From contig NZ_FPKV01000001.1 of the NCBI RefSeq assembly GCF_900114265.1, positions 310,001 to 374,000 on the forward strand: DNA of 64,000 nt, given 5' to 3'. A model generated the notes under the pieces. That model did no database searches. It was not told where the DNA came from and saw only the letters and a list, made by a program, of their open reading frames with translations. Below are positions 9,176 to 17,731 of this stretch, one piece after another. Made by a program: the position numbers and the translations under genes. Source of the stretch: Flaviramulus basaltis (GTDB taxonomy: Bacteria; Bacteroidota; Bacteroidia; Flavobacteriales; Flavobacteriaceae). Every line of letters begins with the position of its first letter. Position 1 is the stretch's first letter.

Positions 9176-10678
9176 TTAATTTTTAAATACAACTTTTACA
9201 TTTTCAATTTTTGACTTATCTTTAGGTAAACAACCGATTTGCTCTAAATCTTTAAGACTCGTTATTTTTTTACCCTCAACAACAAGGTTTACAAAGGTGA
9301 CTTTACAATCATACTCTGGTTCTGCAAATAGAAATAGTCCTGCAAACTTTTCCTTATTATCTTCTCTTCCCGTTTTGTATACCGTTAAATTTTCTATTGA
9401 CATATTGATATTTCCCCTGAAAGCTTTTGTAGTTCCCATAAAGTCAACAGCACTTATTTGAAGTAAGGAATGTTCTGCATACTCAATGGTTGCATTTTTA
9501 ATAAGGAGTGATTTTATGTCGCTTTCTCTATTTCTATCACTAAACTTAAACTGTCCTGTATGAATCATATCTAACCCATCCACTACAATATTGCTAATAT
9601 CGCTTGAAGCTTGAGTCCCAATTTTAAAACCACTAGCTTGACCGTTTCGTACAACATTATTGGTTATCTTAAAATCATCCATAGGAACATAGGGTTTTTC
9701 CATTGTCTTAGGGCAAATTGCATCATCACCGGTTAACAGAATATTATCTGATATCTCAACATGCTGACAATTATCTGGATCTATGCCATCGGCACCATGA
9801 TGATATCTTAAAACAGCAATATTGTTTATTTTAAGATAGTTGCAATAATGAGGAACTACTGCAAAACCGCCTCCCCGTATTTTTACACCATTTTTATGTA
9901 CACGAGCTCCTCCCATTCTTATTATGATTCCTTCAATGGTGAGATTATCACAATTTCTGGGCTCTAACACAAAATTGGTCGATGGGAAATTGGTTTGAAG
10001 CGACCCTCTTCCTTTTAATGTAACATGATCTTTATCTTTTATGATTAGTGGCGTTTCATTGCTACGAATGATTGCTCCACTCTCCAAATACACAGTTGTA
10101 TTACTTTTTTTCACAGTAAACTGTCCTCTATATATTCCTTTAGGAAAATAAACTGTTCCACCAGAAGGACATTGATCAAAAGCACGCTGTGGACTCGAAT
10201 AATCTAAAACGTTCAAAACATTGGCATCCGAAACATTAGGAACATTCTCTTCTTTAGGCATCGCAATAATGGCTAAAATCCCTTCTTTTTCAACATCTTG
10301 ATCGTTATCATTAGGGGTATTGATTCCTAAAATCAGTTTTTGAGGTTTATCAATGGTAAAAGTTAAAACCTTATCTTCAATTTTATAAGGAATGTTTTTT
10401 CGCAAAGGGCTCAACCAAGTACTGTTAGGGTCAATCATATCCTTAAAAGTCACCTCTACTTCTACTGGCTGATCCATATCAAAATGAACATAACTAACAA
10501 AATTGTATTCCATGTCATAAGCTGGTTCATACACTTTATAGTGATTCACATAGGCTTCTTGTCCATTCAACTTTACTGAATAAAAAGAACTAGGAGGATC
10601 AATGTGTTCGCCTCCATGTACCTTTACTTGTGTAAAGCATATAATTGGTAGAAGCAGCATTGATATAAATATTTTCAT
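9176..10678 (-). CDS. GH28-like right-handed beta-helix protein with altered active-site motifs
   Basis: 500 residues with a signal peptide (cleavage near CFTQ). An N-terminal beta domain (about 20-150) precedes a parallel beta-helix with many N-x-V/I-x-I repeats. Around residues 295-320 it has GADGIDPDNC and TGDDAIC, which correspond to the NTDGID and GDD motifs of GH28 polygalacturonases. The usual GHG motif is replaced by ASGFKIGT (His to Ser), and the RIK motif is not evident (FKFSD). It may therefore act on something other than polygalacturonate or use altered chemistry. A GH49-like or other beta-helix hydrolase is the alternative. It follows the pyruvyl-transferase-family gene by 48 bp and ends 7 bp before an SGNH gene. 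Confidence 0.75.
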   Translation of the reverse strand: MKIFISMLLLPIICFTQVKVHGGEHIDPPSSFYSVKLNGQEAYVNHYKVYEPAYDMEYNFVSYVHFDMDQPVEVEVTFKDMIDPNSTWLSPLRKNIPYKIEDKVLTFTIDKPQKLILGINTPNDNDQDVEKEGILAIIAMPKEENVPNVSDANVLNVLDYSSPQRAFDQCPSGGTVYFPKGIYRGQFTVKKSNTTVYLESGAIIRSNETPLIIKDKDHVTLKGRGSLQTNFPSTNFVLEPRNCDNLTIEGIIIRMGGARVHKNGVKIRGGGFAVVPHYCNYLKINNIAVLRYHHGADGIDPDNCQHVEISDNILLTGDDAICPKTMEKPYVPMDDFKITNNVVRNGQASGFKIGTQASSDISNIVVDGLDMIHTGQFKFSDRNRESDIKSLLIKNATIEYAEHSLLQISAVDFMGTTKAFRGNINMSIENLTVYKTGREDNKEKFAGLFLFAEPEYDCKVTFVNLVVEGKKITSLKDLEQIGCLPKDKSKIENVKVVFKN

Positions 10679-10726
10679 TTTAATTTATTTTTAATTATTA
10701 GAAGTTAATCAAACTTTTTTTGGAGT

Positions 10727-12037
10727 CTATATCACTTCAACAGACTTGGTATAAATCTGTCTAATTTCCTTATTGGAAGCTTCAATTTTCTTTTTGGCAG
10801 CAGCATAATTATTATGAACATCCATCAATTTATCTGCAATTTGACCGCCAGTTACATCCATGATCTCAAAAATCCAATCGTCATAACCCAAATCGTAATA
10901 CATCTGACCTTTAATGGTATCTTCCGGTTGTCTCAAATAAAATGCAGGAGTACCATTGGTTAAGGCTATAATTGGGGAATGACACTCAAAACTCAGTACA
11001 CTATGTGCATTTCGATAAACCGAAGCTGCTTCATCGGGCATCCAGTATCCTCGTTTTACTACATAAGGTTTTACATCTTCAGGCAGAGGATCAATTAAAA
11101 GTTCATCCATAATATCTACCTCATAAACCACTTCTGGGCACACTAGTATCTTGTTTCCTGTTTTTCTTACCCAACAAATCATGGCTTCCCGTAACTTTGC
11201 ATGGTCTTCTTCCATGTACTTCAAGTTTGTTTCATCAACCTTCTTTATTCGTTCTTCAGACCATTTCCAATTAGTAAACTTGTAATACGGTGTATAGCGT
11301 AACCGTGGTATGACACAAATAAAATTCCCTCGTTCCAAACCATTTTCCTCTAAGAATGATTCCGCCTTGTTATCATTACGGATATCCATAAAAAAAGTCG
11401 CATCGGGGACAAATGAAACATGTTCTCCTGAAATACCATTATTTAACAATACCTTTAAAGACGCTGTTTCCCTGGGATATATAAAGGATGCTTTAAGCAA
11501 CAATTCTTTTAATGATTTACCAACAGATTGTATGGTTACTCCAAATATTCCAAATGGCTTTCCTGTAATTTCAACCCAAGCCTCTAAATTTTTTTGACCT
11601 TGAACAGAGGGACCAGAACCATGAATCATGATATCTGATTCCTTAAATGCATCTAGTACCTCAACACTGGTTACTTTTTTGTCATCATCTACATCTCCAT
11701 AAATCACCTTAACATTTGGAAAATTTTTATGGAGAAGTTCCTTTACAGGCTCTATGGCCATACTTCTTTTCCAGAGGATAATCTTAGCTTCTGGTAAAAA
11801 GGTTTGCAATACATTTAATAATCCTGGAGTATGCGCTATGTCTCCAATATTAACATCTTGCCAACCAGAAAGAAGCAATATGGTTTTACCGTTTCCTAAT
11901 TTGTTAAAATCTGTATTTTCAGTATTAGTAAGGTTAAGAGCAGACAACAGGGTTGTTTTTAAAAGCCCTGCTCCCACTATCACAGTTCCAACCGCAGGAA
12001 TAGTTTGCCTAATAAATCGTCTTCTATTCAATATCAT
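10727..12037 (-). CDS. Exported polysaccharide pyruvyl transferase family protein
   Basis: 436 residues. The start is followed by NRRRFIRQ and a hydrophobic stretch (about 12-34), resembling a twin-arginine export signal. The body matches the polysaccharide pyruvyl transferase family: GWQDVNIGDIAHTPG near 57-71, HGSGPSVQG, PRETASLKVLLNNGI, PDATFF, and a C-terminal CHSPIIALTNGTPAFYLRQP block. Known members add pyruvate ketals to sugars during surface-polysaccharide synthesis in the cytoplasm. Here the protein has an export-like N-terminus and sits among degradative enzymes directly behind susCD. It might remove or transfer pyruvate on a pyruvylated algal galactan; that is inference. A biosynthetic role remains possible. 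Confidence 0.78.
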   Translation of the reverse strand: MILNRRRFIRQTIPAVGTVIVGAGLLKTTLLSALNLTNTENTDFNKLGNGKTILLLSGWQDVNIGDIAHTPGLLNVLQTFLPEAKIILWKRSMAIEPVKELLHKNFPNVKVIYGDVDDDKKVTSVEVLDAFKESDIMIHGSGPSVQGQKNLEAWVEITGKPFGIFGVTIQSVGKSLKELLLKASFIYPRETASLKVLLNNGISGEHVSFVPDATFFMDIRNDNKAESFLEENGLERGNFICVIPRLRYTPYYKFTNWKWSEERIKKVDETNLKYMEEDHAKLREAMICWVRKTGNKILVCPEVVYEVDIMDELLIDPLPEDVKPYVVKRGYWMPDEAASVYRNAHSVLSFECHSPIIALTNGTPAFYLRQPEDTIKGQMYYDLGYDDWIFEIMDVTGGQIADKLMDVHNNYAAAKKKIEASNKEIRQIYTKSVEVI

Positions 12038-12046
12038 ATTATTTTA

Positions 12047-12081
12047 AGCATTCTGCAAACAGTAATTGTTCACAGAATGCT
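12047..12081 (-). promoter_or_regulatory. Stem-loop between susD and downstream enzyme genes
   Basis: A perfect 9-bp inverted repeat, AGCATTCTG and CAGAATGCT, flanks a 17-base loop just upstream of the start codon at 12037. There is no clear T-run after it in the minus sense, so it is more likely an mRNA-stabilising or attenuating structure than a full terminator. The rest of the 12038-12239 spacer holds only a weaker 6-bp inverted repeat (12167-12185) and CTAACT-rich sequence. Confidence 0.5.
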
Positions 12082-12239
12082 ACTATTGTATATGAAACAA
12101 GTGTAAATAAAAGCCAGTACGGTGCAATAGTTCATATTAACTAAACTAAAACTACTCCTATGCTATTTGTGATTATTCTTCACAATTGATTCTTTAAATA
12201 GAACTATGCACCTACTAACTTACTATCAACTAACTCAAA

Positions 12240-14051
12240 CTATTCTCCCCAACCAGGGTTTTGCTCTATATTAGGATTAAGTACTATTTGATTTGAAGGT
12301 ATAGGGTACAAATAGTAATAATCTGGAAATGCGGGAGGTGTTCCAAAATAAGATATATAACCTTCAGAAGCACCATTTTGGATAGGTATATTATCATCGT
12401 AATCGCTAGATACTATGTACATTCCAAGTTTCTCTTTACCAGCATAAGCATCCATTTTCTTCCAACGTCGTAAATCATTAAATCTAAAGTTTTCACACAT
12501 CAATTCAACAGCTCTTTCTCTTCTAATTTCCCATAAAATAGGATCAACAGTTGCATCTCTTGATGGGTCAAACCCAGCATCTATATTTGACACTACCATA
12601 TCGGCCACATGCCCTCTAGCCCTTAATTTATTAATGGTTAAATCGGCTACAGATTGATCAAATTCACCTAATTCCCATTTTGCTTCGGCATAGTTTACCA
12701 ATACTTCTCCCATTCTAAAAATTGGTGCATCCGTCGTATGTTGTCTTATATCATTATCTCTGTTATAATATTTCCATAATCTATACCCAGTTTTAGCAAC
12801 CATATCTCCATTCCCTTCGTTATAATCAGCAAAATGAGGAGCCGTAAGCAATACTTGGCCTGTTCTATTTCTTTCTGGTAATAACTTATGTGTTTCATCA
12901 GATATTGAAGCCATCAAATCCATATACTCTCTATCCTGCGGATTAGCAGTATATTCAAAAGTTCTGGTATCTCCCGATACGAGATCTACCCTATATGGAG
13001 GTGTAACCGTATAATAAAGTCTATAATCACGATTTCTAAATTCGTCATAAGGGTTTGTTTCTCCATCAAAAAGAGGACTGGTATATCTAGTTTGGCCATC
13101 TTGCATCAAGTATAAATTCATAGCACTTTTGGTCAAATCCCATCCCACTGTAGCAGCTGGACTTCTAAAATAAAACGTTAAATCATGTTGAAGCACCCCT
13201 ACTTCATATTGCTTGTATAATATAATACCTGGAATACTACTTAAATCTTCCGTATTAAATACCTCATCATAATTAGGATGTAAGGTAGGGTGCGAATCAA
13301 TAAGTTGTTCTGCAGCATTTGCACTCGCTCTTAAATAGGTATCTCCTCCACCTAAACCATGATATTTACGCCATGTGCCTTCAAAAAGACCAAATCGTGA
13401 GATTAATACCCTAACAGCATCTTTTCCAATTCTATTTTCAGGAATACCGTTAGTACCTGGCTCCAAAATATGTTCTTCAGCATATAGCAAATCTTCCAAT
13501 ACATGTGCAGCAACCTCATTTCTTGGCGTTCTGCTTGCATATAAAATTTCTTCATCTGTATCTGATACAACTTTATCTATCCATGGTACATCTCCATAAG
13601 TTAAAAGTTTTTCATGGTAATCAAGTGCTCTGAAAAAATAGCCCACACTTCTCCAATGATTTATTTCAATTTCAGACATACCTGATTTTTCAATATTCTC
13701 CAACATTAGATTTACACGTCTAATTGTTGAAAAATTCCACAAACCAGAACTGGTAGGAACCGTAATTCTACCCCATATCCAATCGGAGCCTTGAACGGCA
13801 GACGTATTAAAGAGAAGATCTCCATTAAACTCACTATTAAAGGTTTCTCTATGCTGATCATAACCTTCAAATACACCATAAAAACCTAATGCATATGTTT
13901 GTGTACTAGCAAAATTATCAAAGACATTTGTTTCTGAAAATGAAAGCTTTGGTTCTGTATCTAATGTCTCCTTAATACAACTTGCTAAAAGCAAGGTTGA
14001 AAAGACTAAAAACAAACTGAATAGTCTATTAAAATTATTATATTTATTCAT
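12240..14051 (-). CDS. SusD/RagB-family glycan-binding lipoprotein
   Basis: 603 residues with a lipoprotein signal ending LLASC (Cys25). SusD features: the N-terminal SETNVFDNFASTQTYALGFY helix region, the ALDYHEKLLTYGDVPW stretch typical of the TPR-like core, and the C-terminal LWEIRRERAVELMCENFRF block. The protein ends with YLYPIPSNQIVLNPN, as in many family members. It forms the surface lid of the SusCD transporter and binds oligosaccharides for delivery to SusC. It follows susC with a 10-bp gap, which implies co-expression. The glycan bound is not predictable from sequence. Confidence 0.96.
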   Translation of the reverse strand: MNKYNNFNRLFSLFLVFSTLLLASCIKETLDTEPKLSFSETNVFDNFASTQTYALGFYGVFEGYDQHRETFNSEFNGDLLFNTSAVQGSDWIWGRITVPTSSGLWNFSTIRRVNLMLENIEKSGMSEIEINHWRSVGYFFRALDYHEKLLTYGDVPWIDKVVSDTDEEILYASRTPRNEVAAHVLEDLLYAEEHILEPGTNGIPENRIGKDAVRVLISRFGLFEGTWRKYHGLGGGDTYLRASANAAEQLIDSHPTLHPNYDEVFNTEDLSSIPGIILYKQYEVGVLQHDLTFYFRSPAATVGWDLTKSAMNLYLMQDGQTRYTSPLFDGETNPYDEFRNRDYRLYYTVTPPYRVDLVSGDTRTFEYTANPQDREYMDLMASISDETHKLLPERNRTGQVLLTAPHFADYNEGNGDMVAKTGYRLWKYYNRDNDIRQHTTDAPIFRMGEVLVNYAEAKWELGEFDQSVADLTINKLRARGHVADMVVSNIDAGFDPSRDATVDPILWEIRRERAVELMCENFRFNDLRRWKKMDAYAGKEKLGMYIVSSDYDDNIPIQNGASEGYISYFGTPPAFPDYYYLYPIPSNQIVLNPNIEQNPGWGE

Positions 14052-14061
14052 AGTATTTTAT

Positions 14062-17000
14062 TTAAAAAGTTATGTTTACACCTGCACTAATGTTTTTTAA
14101 ATACGGGTAATTCCCCTCTGAACCAGTTACCAAATCTAGGTCTGGGTCAATTCCATCGGCAACATGGTCAAAATTTAAGAGATTCTCTCCTGTAACAAAC
14201 ACTCTAAAATTTGAAACTTTAAGGCTTTTCATTAATTTCTCTGGCAAGGTATAGCCCAGTGTAATGTTCTTTAATCTTAAATACGCTCCGTTTTGTAAAT
14301 ACTTGGTTTGAACTTCTCTGTTATTCTTGTAATTGCCTTGTCCATTCAAATAGTTTCTAGGATAAAAAGCATCCGTGTTTTCTGGTGTCCAATAGTCTAA
14401 TTGGTGCTTATAGATCGTTGTGAAACGGTGATTTAAAGGAAAATACTCTACACCACCCATCCAAATATCTCTTTTACCAACCCCTTGAAGGAAAATGCTA
14501 AAATCAAAGTTTTTGTAATCGGCAGTGGCAGTGATCCCATACTGATATCTTCTAGTATCGTTTCCTATAATACGCTTGTCGCCAGGGTTTTCCAAAGTGT
14601 TGTTACCTCTCCAAATTACACCATCACCATTAAGATCTACATATTTAACATCACCGGGATTTTGGTCTACATTTCTAAGCGGTGCGATACCATCCAGAAG
14701 TGTTCCTCCCATAAGGTCGTCATTAAGAGTTCCTGGTTCAAAATCATCTACTGTAAAAAACCTATCTGTGGTATAACCCCAAATTTCTCCAATAGTTTGC
14801 CCCACATAATATTGGTTAATAAGTCCAGATTCGTTATTAAATTTTGTGATTTTCGTTTTAGAATCAAAAACATTAAAACCTAAACTATATTTAAAGTCTT
14901 TTCCAATATTATCTCTAAAGTTAACGCTCAACTCCCAACCTTTAGTAGAAAGGTCGGCCACATTGTTTAAAGGTGCACTTCCACCTAGTACGGCTGGTAA
15001 TTCGGCACCTGGGGCCAACATGTCTAATGTCTCTCTGTTATACCAATCAAAGGTTGTTTGCAACTTATTATCAAAAAAGCCAAGATCCACACCAAAATCC
15101 AAAGTTCTCACCGTTTCCCAAGTAAAGGAATCACTCACCAAATTTGGAGACTTTATACTAACACCAAGCGCACCCGTTTGTGTATTGATCCAATTAGTCT
15201 CAAATGGGTTCATTGTTGGTAAATAAGCATAATTATCCACATCTTGATTACCAATTTCTCCATAAGAAACACGTAATTTAAAGTTTGATACAATGGGCTT
15301 AAGTGCACTCATAAAATCTTCTTCCGATACTCTCCAAGCAGCACTTGCTGATGGGAAAAAACCAAACCTTTTACCTTTTGCAAATCTTGAAGAACCATCA
15401 TAACGACTATTCGCTTCAAATAGATATTTATCTTTATATGAATAGTTAAAACGTCCGAAAAATCCAACAACTCCGTAATCTGAATAAAAGTCAGAGGCAT
15501 TAATAAGTCCAATACCAGTACTTAAACCCGGTAAATCCGGAGAAAGAAGTACTTGTCTATCTGCACTAAATCTTTTTAACTGATTATATTCCTGATTATA
15601 CCCCAACAAAAGCTTAAAACTATGGTCTCCTAATTCCTTGCCAAAACTCCCATAAATATTAACGGCATTATACGTTTCTCTTCCATTTGAGGCAGAATAA
15701 CCTGATTTATTAGGATTATACGGTTCATAATCAAATGATTTAGGGTGAATAAATGATGGTATATATGAAGGGATCTCTCTGTTATTAACAGAATTTTGAT
15801 AGGTATATTCTGCGTTTACCGAAAAGTCATCCGTAAAATCATAAGTTAACTTACCAAAAATTCTAACAACTTGATCGTATGCTTTAGCTACTGGAGATAA
15901 AAGTACTGTATTGGCAGGTGTTCTATAAGGAACTAATTCTCCAGATTCTATCATTCCATATCCTGAAGGTATCGCTGAATAAAAGTTAATCGCATCCTTA
16001 TATAGCTGTCTCCAATTTCCACTTACAGGATCCTTTCTCAAGGCGTTTTTATACAGTGAATTTACCGTAAAGTTCAACTTTGACGTTAAGTCCGTTGAAA
16101 TAAAGGTATTCAGGTTATATCTTCTATAGGTATCATTATTGCCAACCATAATACCATCTTCATCACTAACCCCAAAAGACACTCTATAGGTGGTTGATTC
16201 AGACCCTCCATTTATTGAAAGATTATGCAATTGTTGAAATCCCGCCTGGTTTAAAAAATCATTTATCACATCAGAGCCACGAACGACATATTTCAAACCA
16301 GAATCCTCTGTTATAATCCCATCTGGATATGCTGAAGGATTTGCCTCGTATTGATCAATATAACCCAGCCAAGTGTCAACATCCTGATCCCCAAAATTGG
16401 GATAGCCCCAATCTTGAAGAGCGGTTACAAATTCTCTAGGAGACGCCTTCTCTAAAATAGTACTGGCTTTATTCCACCCTATGGTACTAGAGTAATTAAA
16501 TGTTGGCACTTGATTCTTTCTACCTCTTTTGGTTGTGATCAATACTACACCAAAGGCTGCTCTTGCTCCATAGATAGAGGCAGATGACGCATCTTTTAAA
16601 ACAGATACATTCTCAATGTCCCTAGGATTGATATCATTCAAATCCATCGGAACGTTATCAACCAAAACAAGCGGCTCTCCACCGTTAATGGATGAAAATC
16701 CTCGTATATTAATGTCAACATCCTTTCCCGGTTGACCTGAACCGTAGGTTATTTGAAGACCGGGCACACTTCCCTGAAGGGCTTTACCTGCATCACTAAC
16801 AGGTCTATCTCCTAAAACTTCATCCATTTTCACAGAGCTCACTGCTCCTGTTAAATTTACTTTTTTCTGAGTACCATAACCAACTACAACAATCTCGTCC
16901 AAGCTGGATGCATTTTCTGATAATACAATTTCAATGTTGCTTTGACCAGTAACAGAAATTTCTTTTGTAAAGTAACCTATATAAGAAATAATAAGTACTG

Positions 17001-17556
17001 CATTTTCATTGGTTACATCTAGAGAAAACTTACCATCAAAATCTGTTTGGGTACCATTACTTGTTCCTTTCTCAAGTATATTGGCTCCTGGTAAGGGTTG
17101 CCCATTTATATCGGCAACAATTCCTGTAACATTATACTTCTGTATTTCTGTGTTAATAATTGGTTTTTGGATGACTAGTCCTAAATTTCTGATTGGATTT
17201 TCTTTGTTTTTTAATACCACTTGGGTATCATTTATTTTATAATCTGTATTGGTATTATAAAATAGTGTATTCAAAACGGTTTCAATTTTAGCATTTTCAA
17301 CTTTAATTGAAATTCTTCGGTTTAAATCAACAAATTTTGTGTTGAAAACAAACCTATACTCCGTAGTTGCCTCAATTCTATCTATTACCTTGGCTACTGT
17401 TTTGTTTTCAATACTCAATGTAACTGATTGCGTGTAGCCATTATTGGCAAGTGCAGAGAAAATAGAAGCAAAAACAAAAAGAATTGTGAATTTCATTTTT
17501 AAATCAAATTTGAAAAAAGGCATATCAATACCTCTCTCTTTATGAAGTTTTTTCAT
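14062..17556 (-). CDS. SusC/RagA TonB-dependent transporter with STN signalling domain
   Basis: 1164 residues. After a signal peptide (SALANNGYTQS) comes an STN domain (about 47-110; SIENKTVAKVIDRIEATTEY), then a carboxypeptidase-regulatory-like beta domain (about 143-212, GIVADINGQPLPGANI), a plug (GAVSSVKMDEVLGDRPVSDAGKALQG) and a 22-strand barrel ending in aromatic NITF. The STN domain is the part that contacts a FecR-type anti-sigma factor. It thus links glycan import to the sigma/anti-sigma genes lying immediately upstream. The first ATG (17554-17556) gives a somewhat long, basic signal region; in-frame ATGs 11 and 20 codons later are alternatives. Confidence 0.96.
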   Translation of the reverse strand: MKKLHKERGIDMPFFKFDLKMKFTILFVFASIFSALANNGYTQSVTLSIENKTVAKVIDRIEATTEYRFVFNTKFVDLNRRISIKVENAKIETVLNTLFYNTNTDYKINDTQVVLKNKENPIRNLGLVIQKPIINTEIQKYNVTGIVADINGQPLPGANILEKGTSNGTQTDFDGKFSLDVTNENAVLIISYIGYFTKEISVTGQSNIEIVLSENASSLDEIVVVGYGTQKKVNLTGAVSSVKMDEVLGDRPVSDAGKALQGSVPGLQITYGSGQPGKDVDINIRGFSSINGGEPLVLVDNVPMDLNDINPRDIENVSVLKDASSASIYGARAAFGVVLITTKRGRKNQVPTFNYSSTIGWNKASTILEKASPREFVTALQDWGYPNFGDQDVDTWLGYIDQYEANPSAYPDGIITEDSGLKYVVRGSDVINDFLNQAGFQQLHNLSINGGSESTTYRVSFGVSDEDGIMVGNNDTYRRYNLNTFISTDLTSKLNFTVNSLYKNALRKDPVSGNWRQLYKDAINFYSAIPSGYGMIESGELVPYRTPANTVLLSPVAKAYDQVVRIFGKLTYDFTDDFSVNAEYTYQNSVNNREIPSYIPSFIHPKSFDYEPYNPNKSGYSASNGRETYNAVNIYGSFGKELGDHSFKLLLGYNQEYNQLKRFSADRQVLLSPDLPGLSTGIGLINASDFYSDYGVVGFFGRFNYSYKDKYLFEANSRYDGSSRFAKGKRFGFFPSASAAWRVSEEDFMSALKPIVSNFKLRVSYGEIGNQDVDNYAYLPTMNPFETNWINTQTGALGVSIKSPNLVSDSFTWETVRTLDFGVDLGFFDNKLQTTFDWYNRETLDMLAPGAELPAVLGGSAPLNNVADLSTKGWELSVNFRDNIGKDFKYSLGFNVFDSKTKITKFNNESGLINQYYVGQTIGEIWGYTTDRFFTVDDFEPGTLNDDLMGGTLLDGIAPLRNVDQNPGDVKYVDLNGDGVIWRGNNTLENPGDKRIIGNDTRRYQYGITATADYKNFDFSIFLQGVGKRDIWMGGVEYFPLNHRFTTIYKHQLDYWTPENTDAFYPRNYLNGQGNYKNNREVQTKYLQNGAYLRLKNITLGYTLPEKLMKSLKVSNFRVFVTGENLLNFDHVADGIDPDLDLVTGSEGNYPYLKNISAGVNITF

Positions 17557-17615
17557 ACTTTTATATTGTTTAATTAGTGAATGACTTAGTTTAGTTGATC
17601 ACTTTTTTATATATG

Positions 17616-17648
17616 CCGGAAAATGTTGGTCCATTTTCCGGTTTTTTG
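17616..17648 (+). terminator. Plus-strand intrinsic terminator inside the susC leader region
   Basis: A perfect 10-bp stem, CCGGAAAATG and CATTTTCCGG, with a 6-base loop is followed on the plus strand by six Ts. In the minus sense the sequence after the hairpin is not T-rich, so it does not look like a terminator for the sigma/anti-sigma mRNA. No plus-strand gene ends here. It may terminate a small RNA antisense to the susC leader. Confidence 0.6.
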
Positions 17649-17731
17649 TATCCAATTAAATGGTTAAAAAGCGATTTAAAGTTCGTTGTTTTTAGTATCA
17701 TTTATTTCATAGGCACCTGTTGTTTTATGGA

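Noticed and set aside
14485-15226. Two overlapping plus-strand frames (132 and 126 codons) inside susC
   Set aside because: Shadows of the SusC barrel; no start context or domain.
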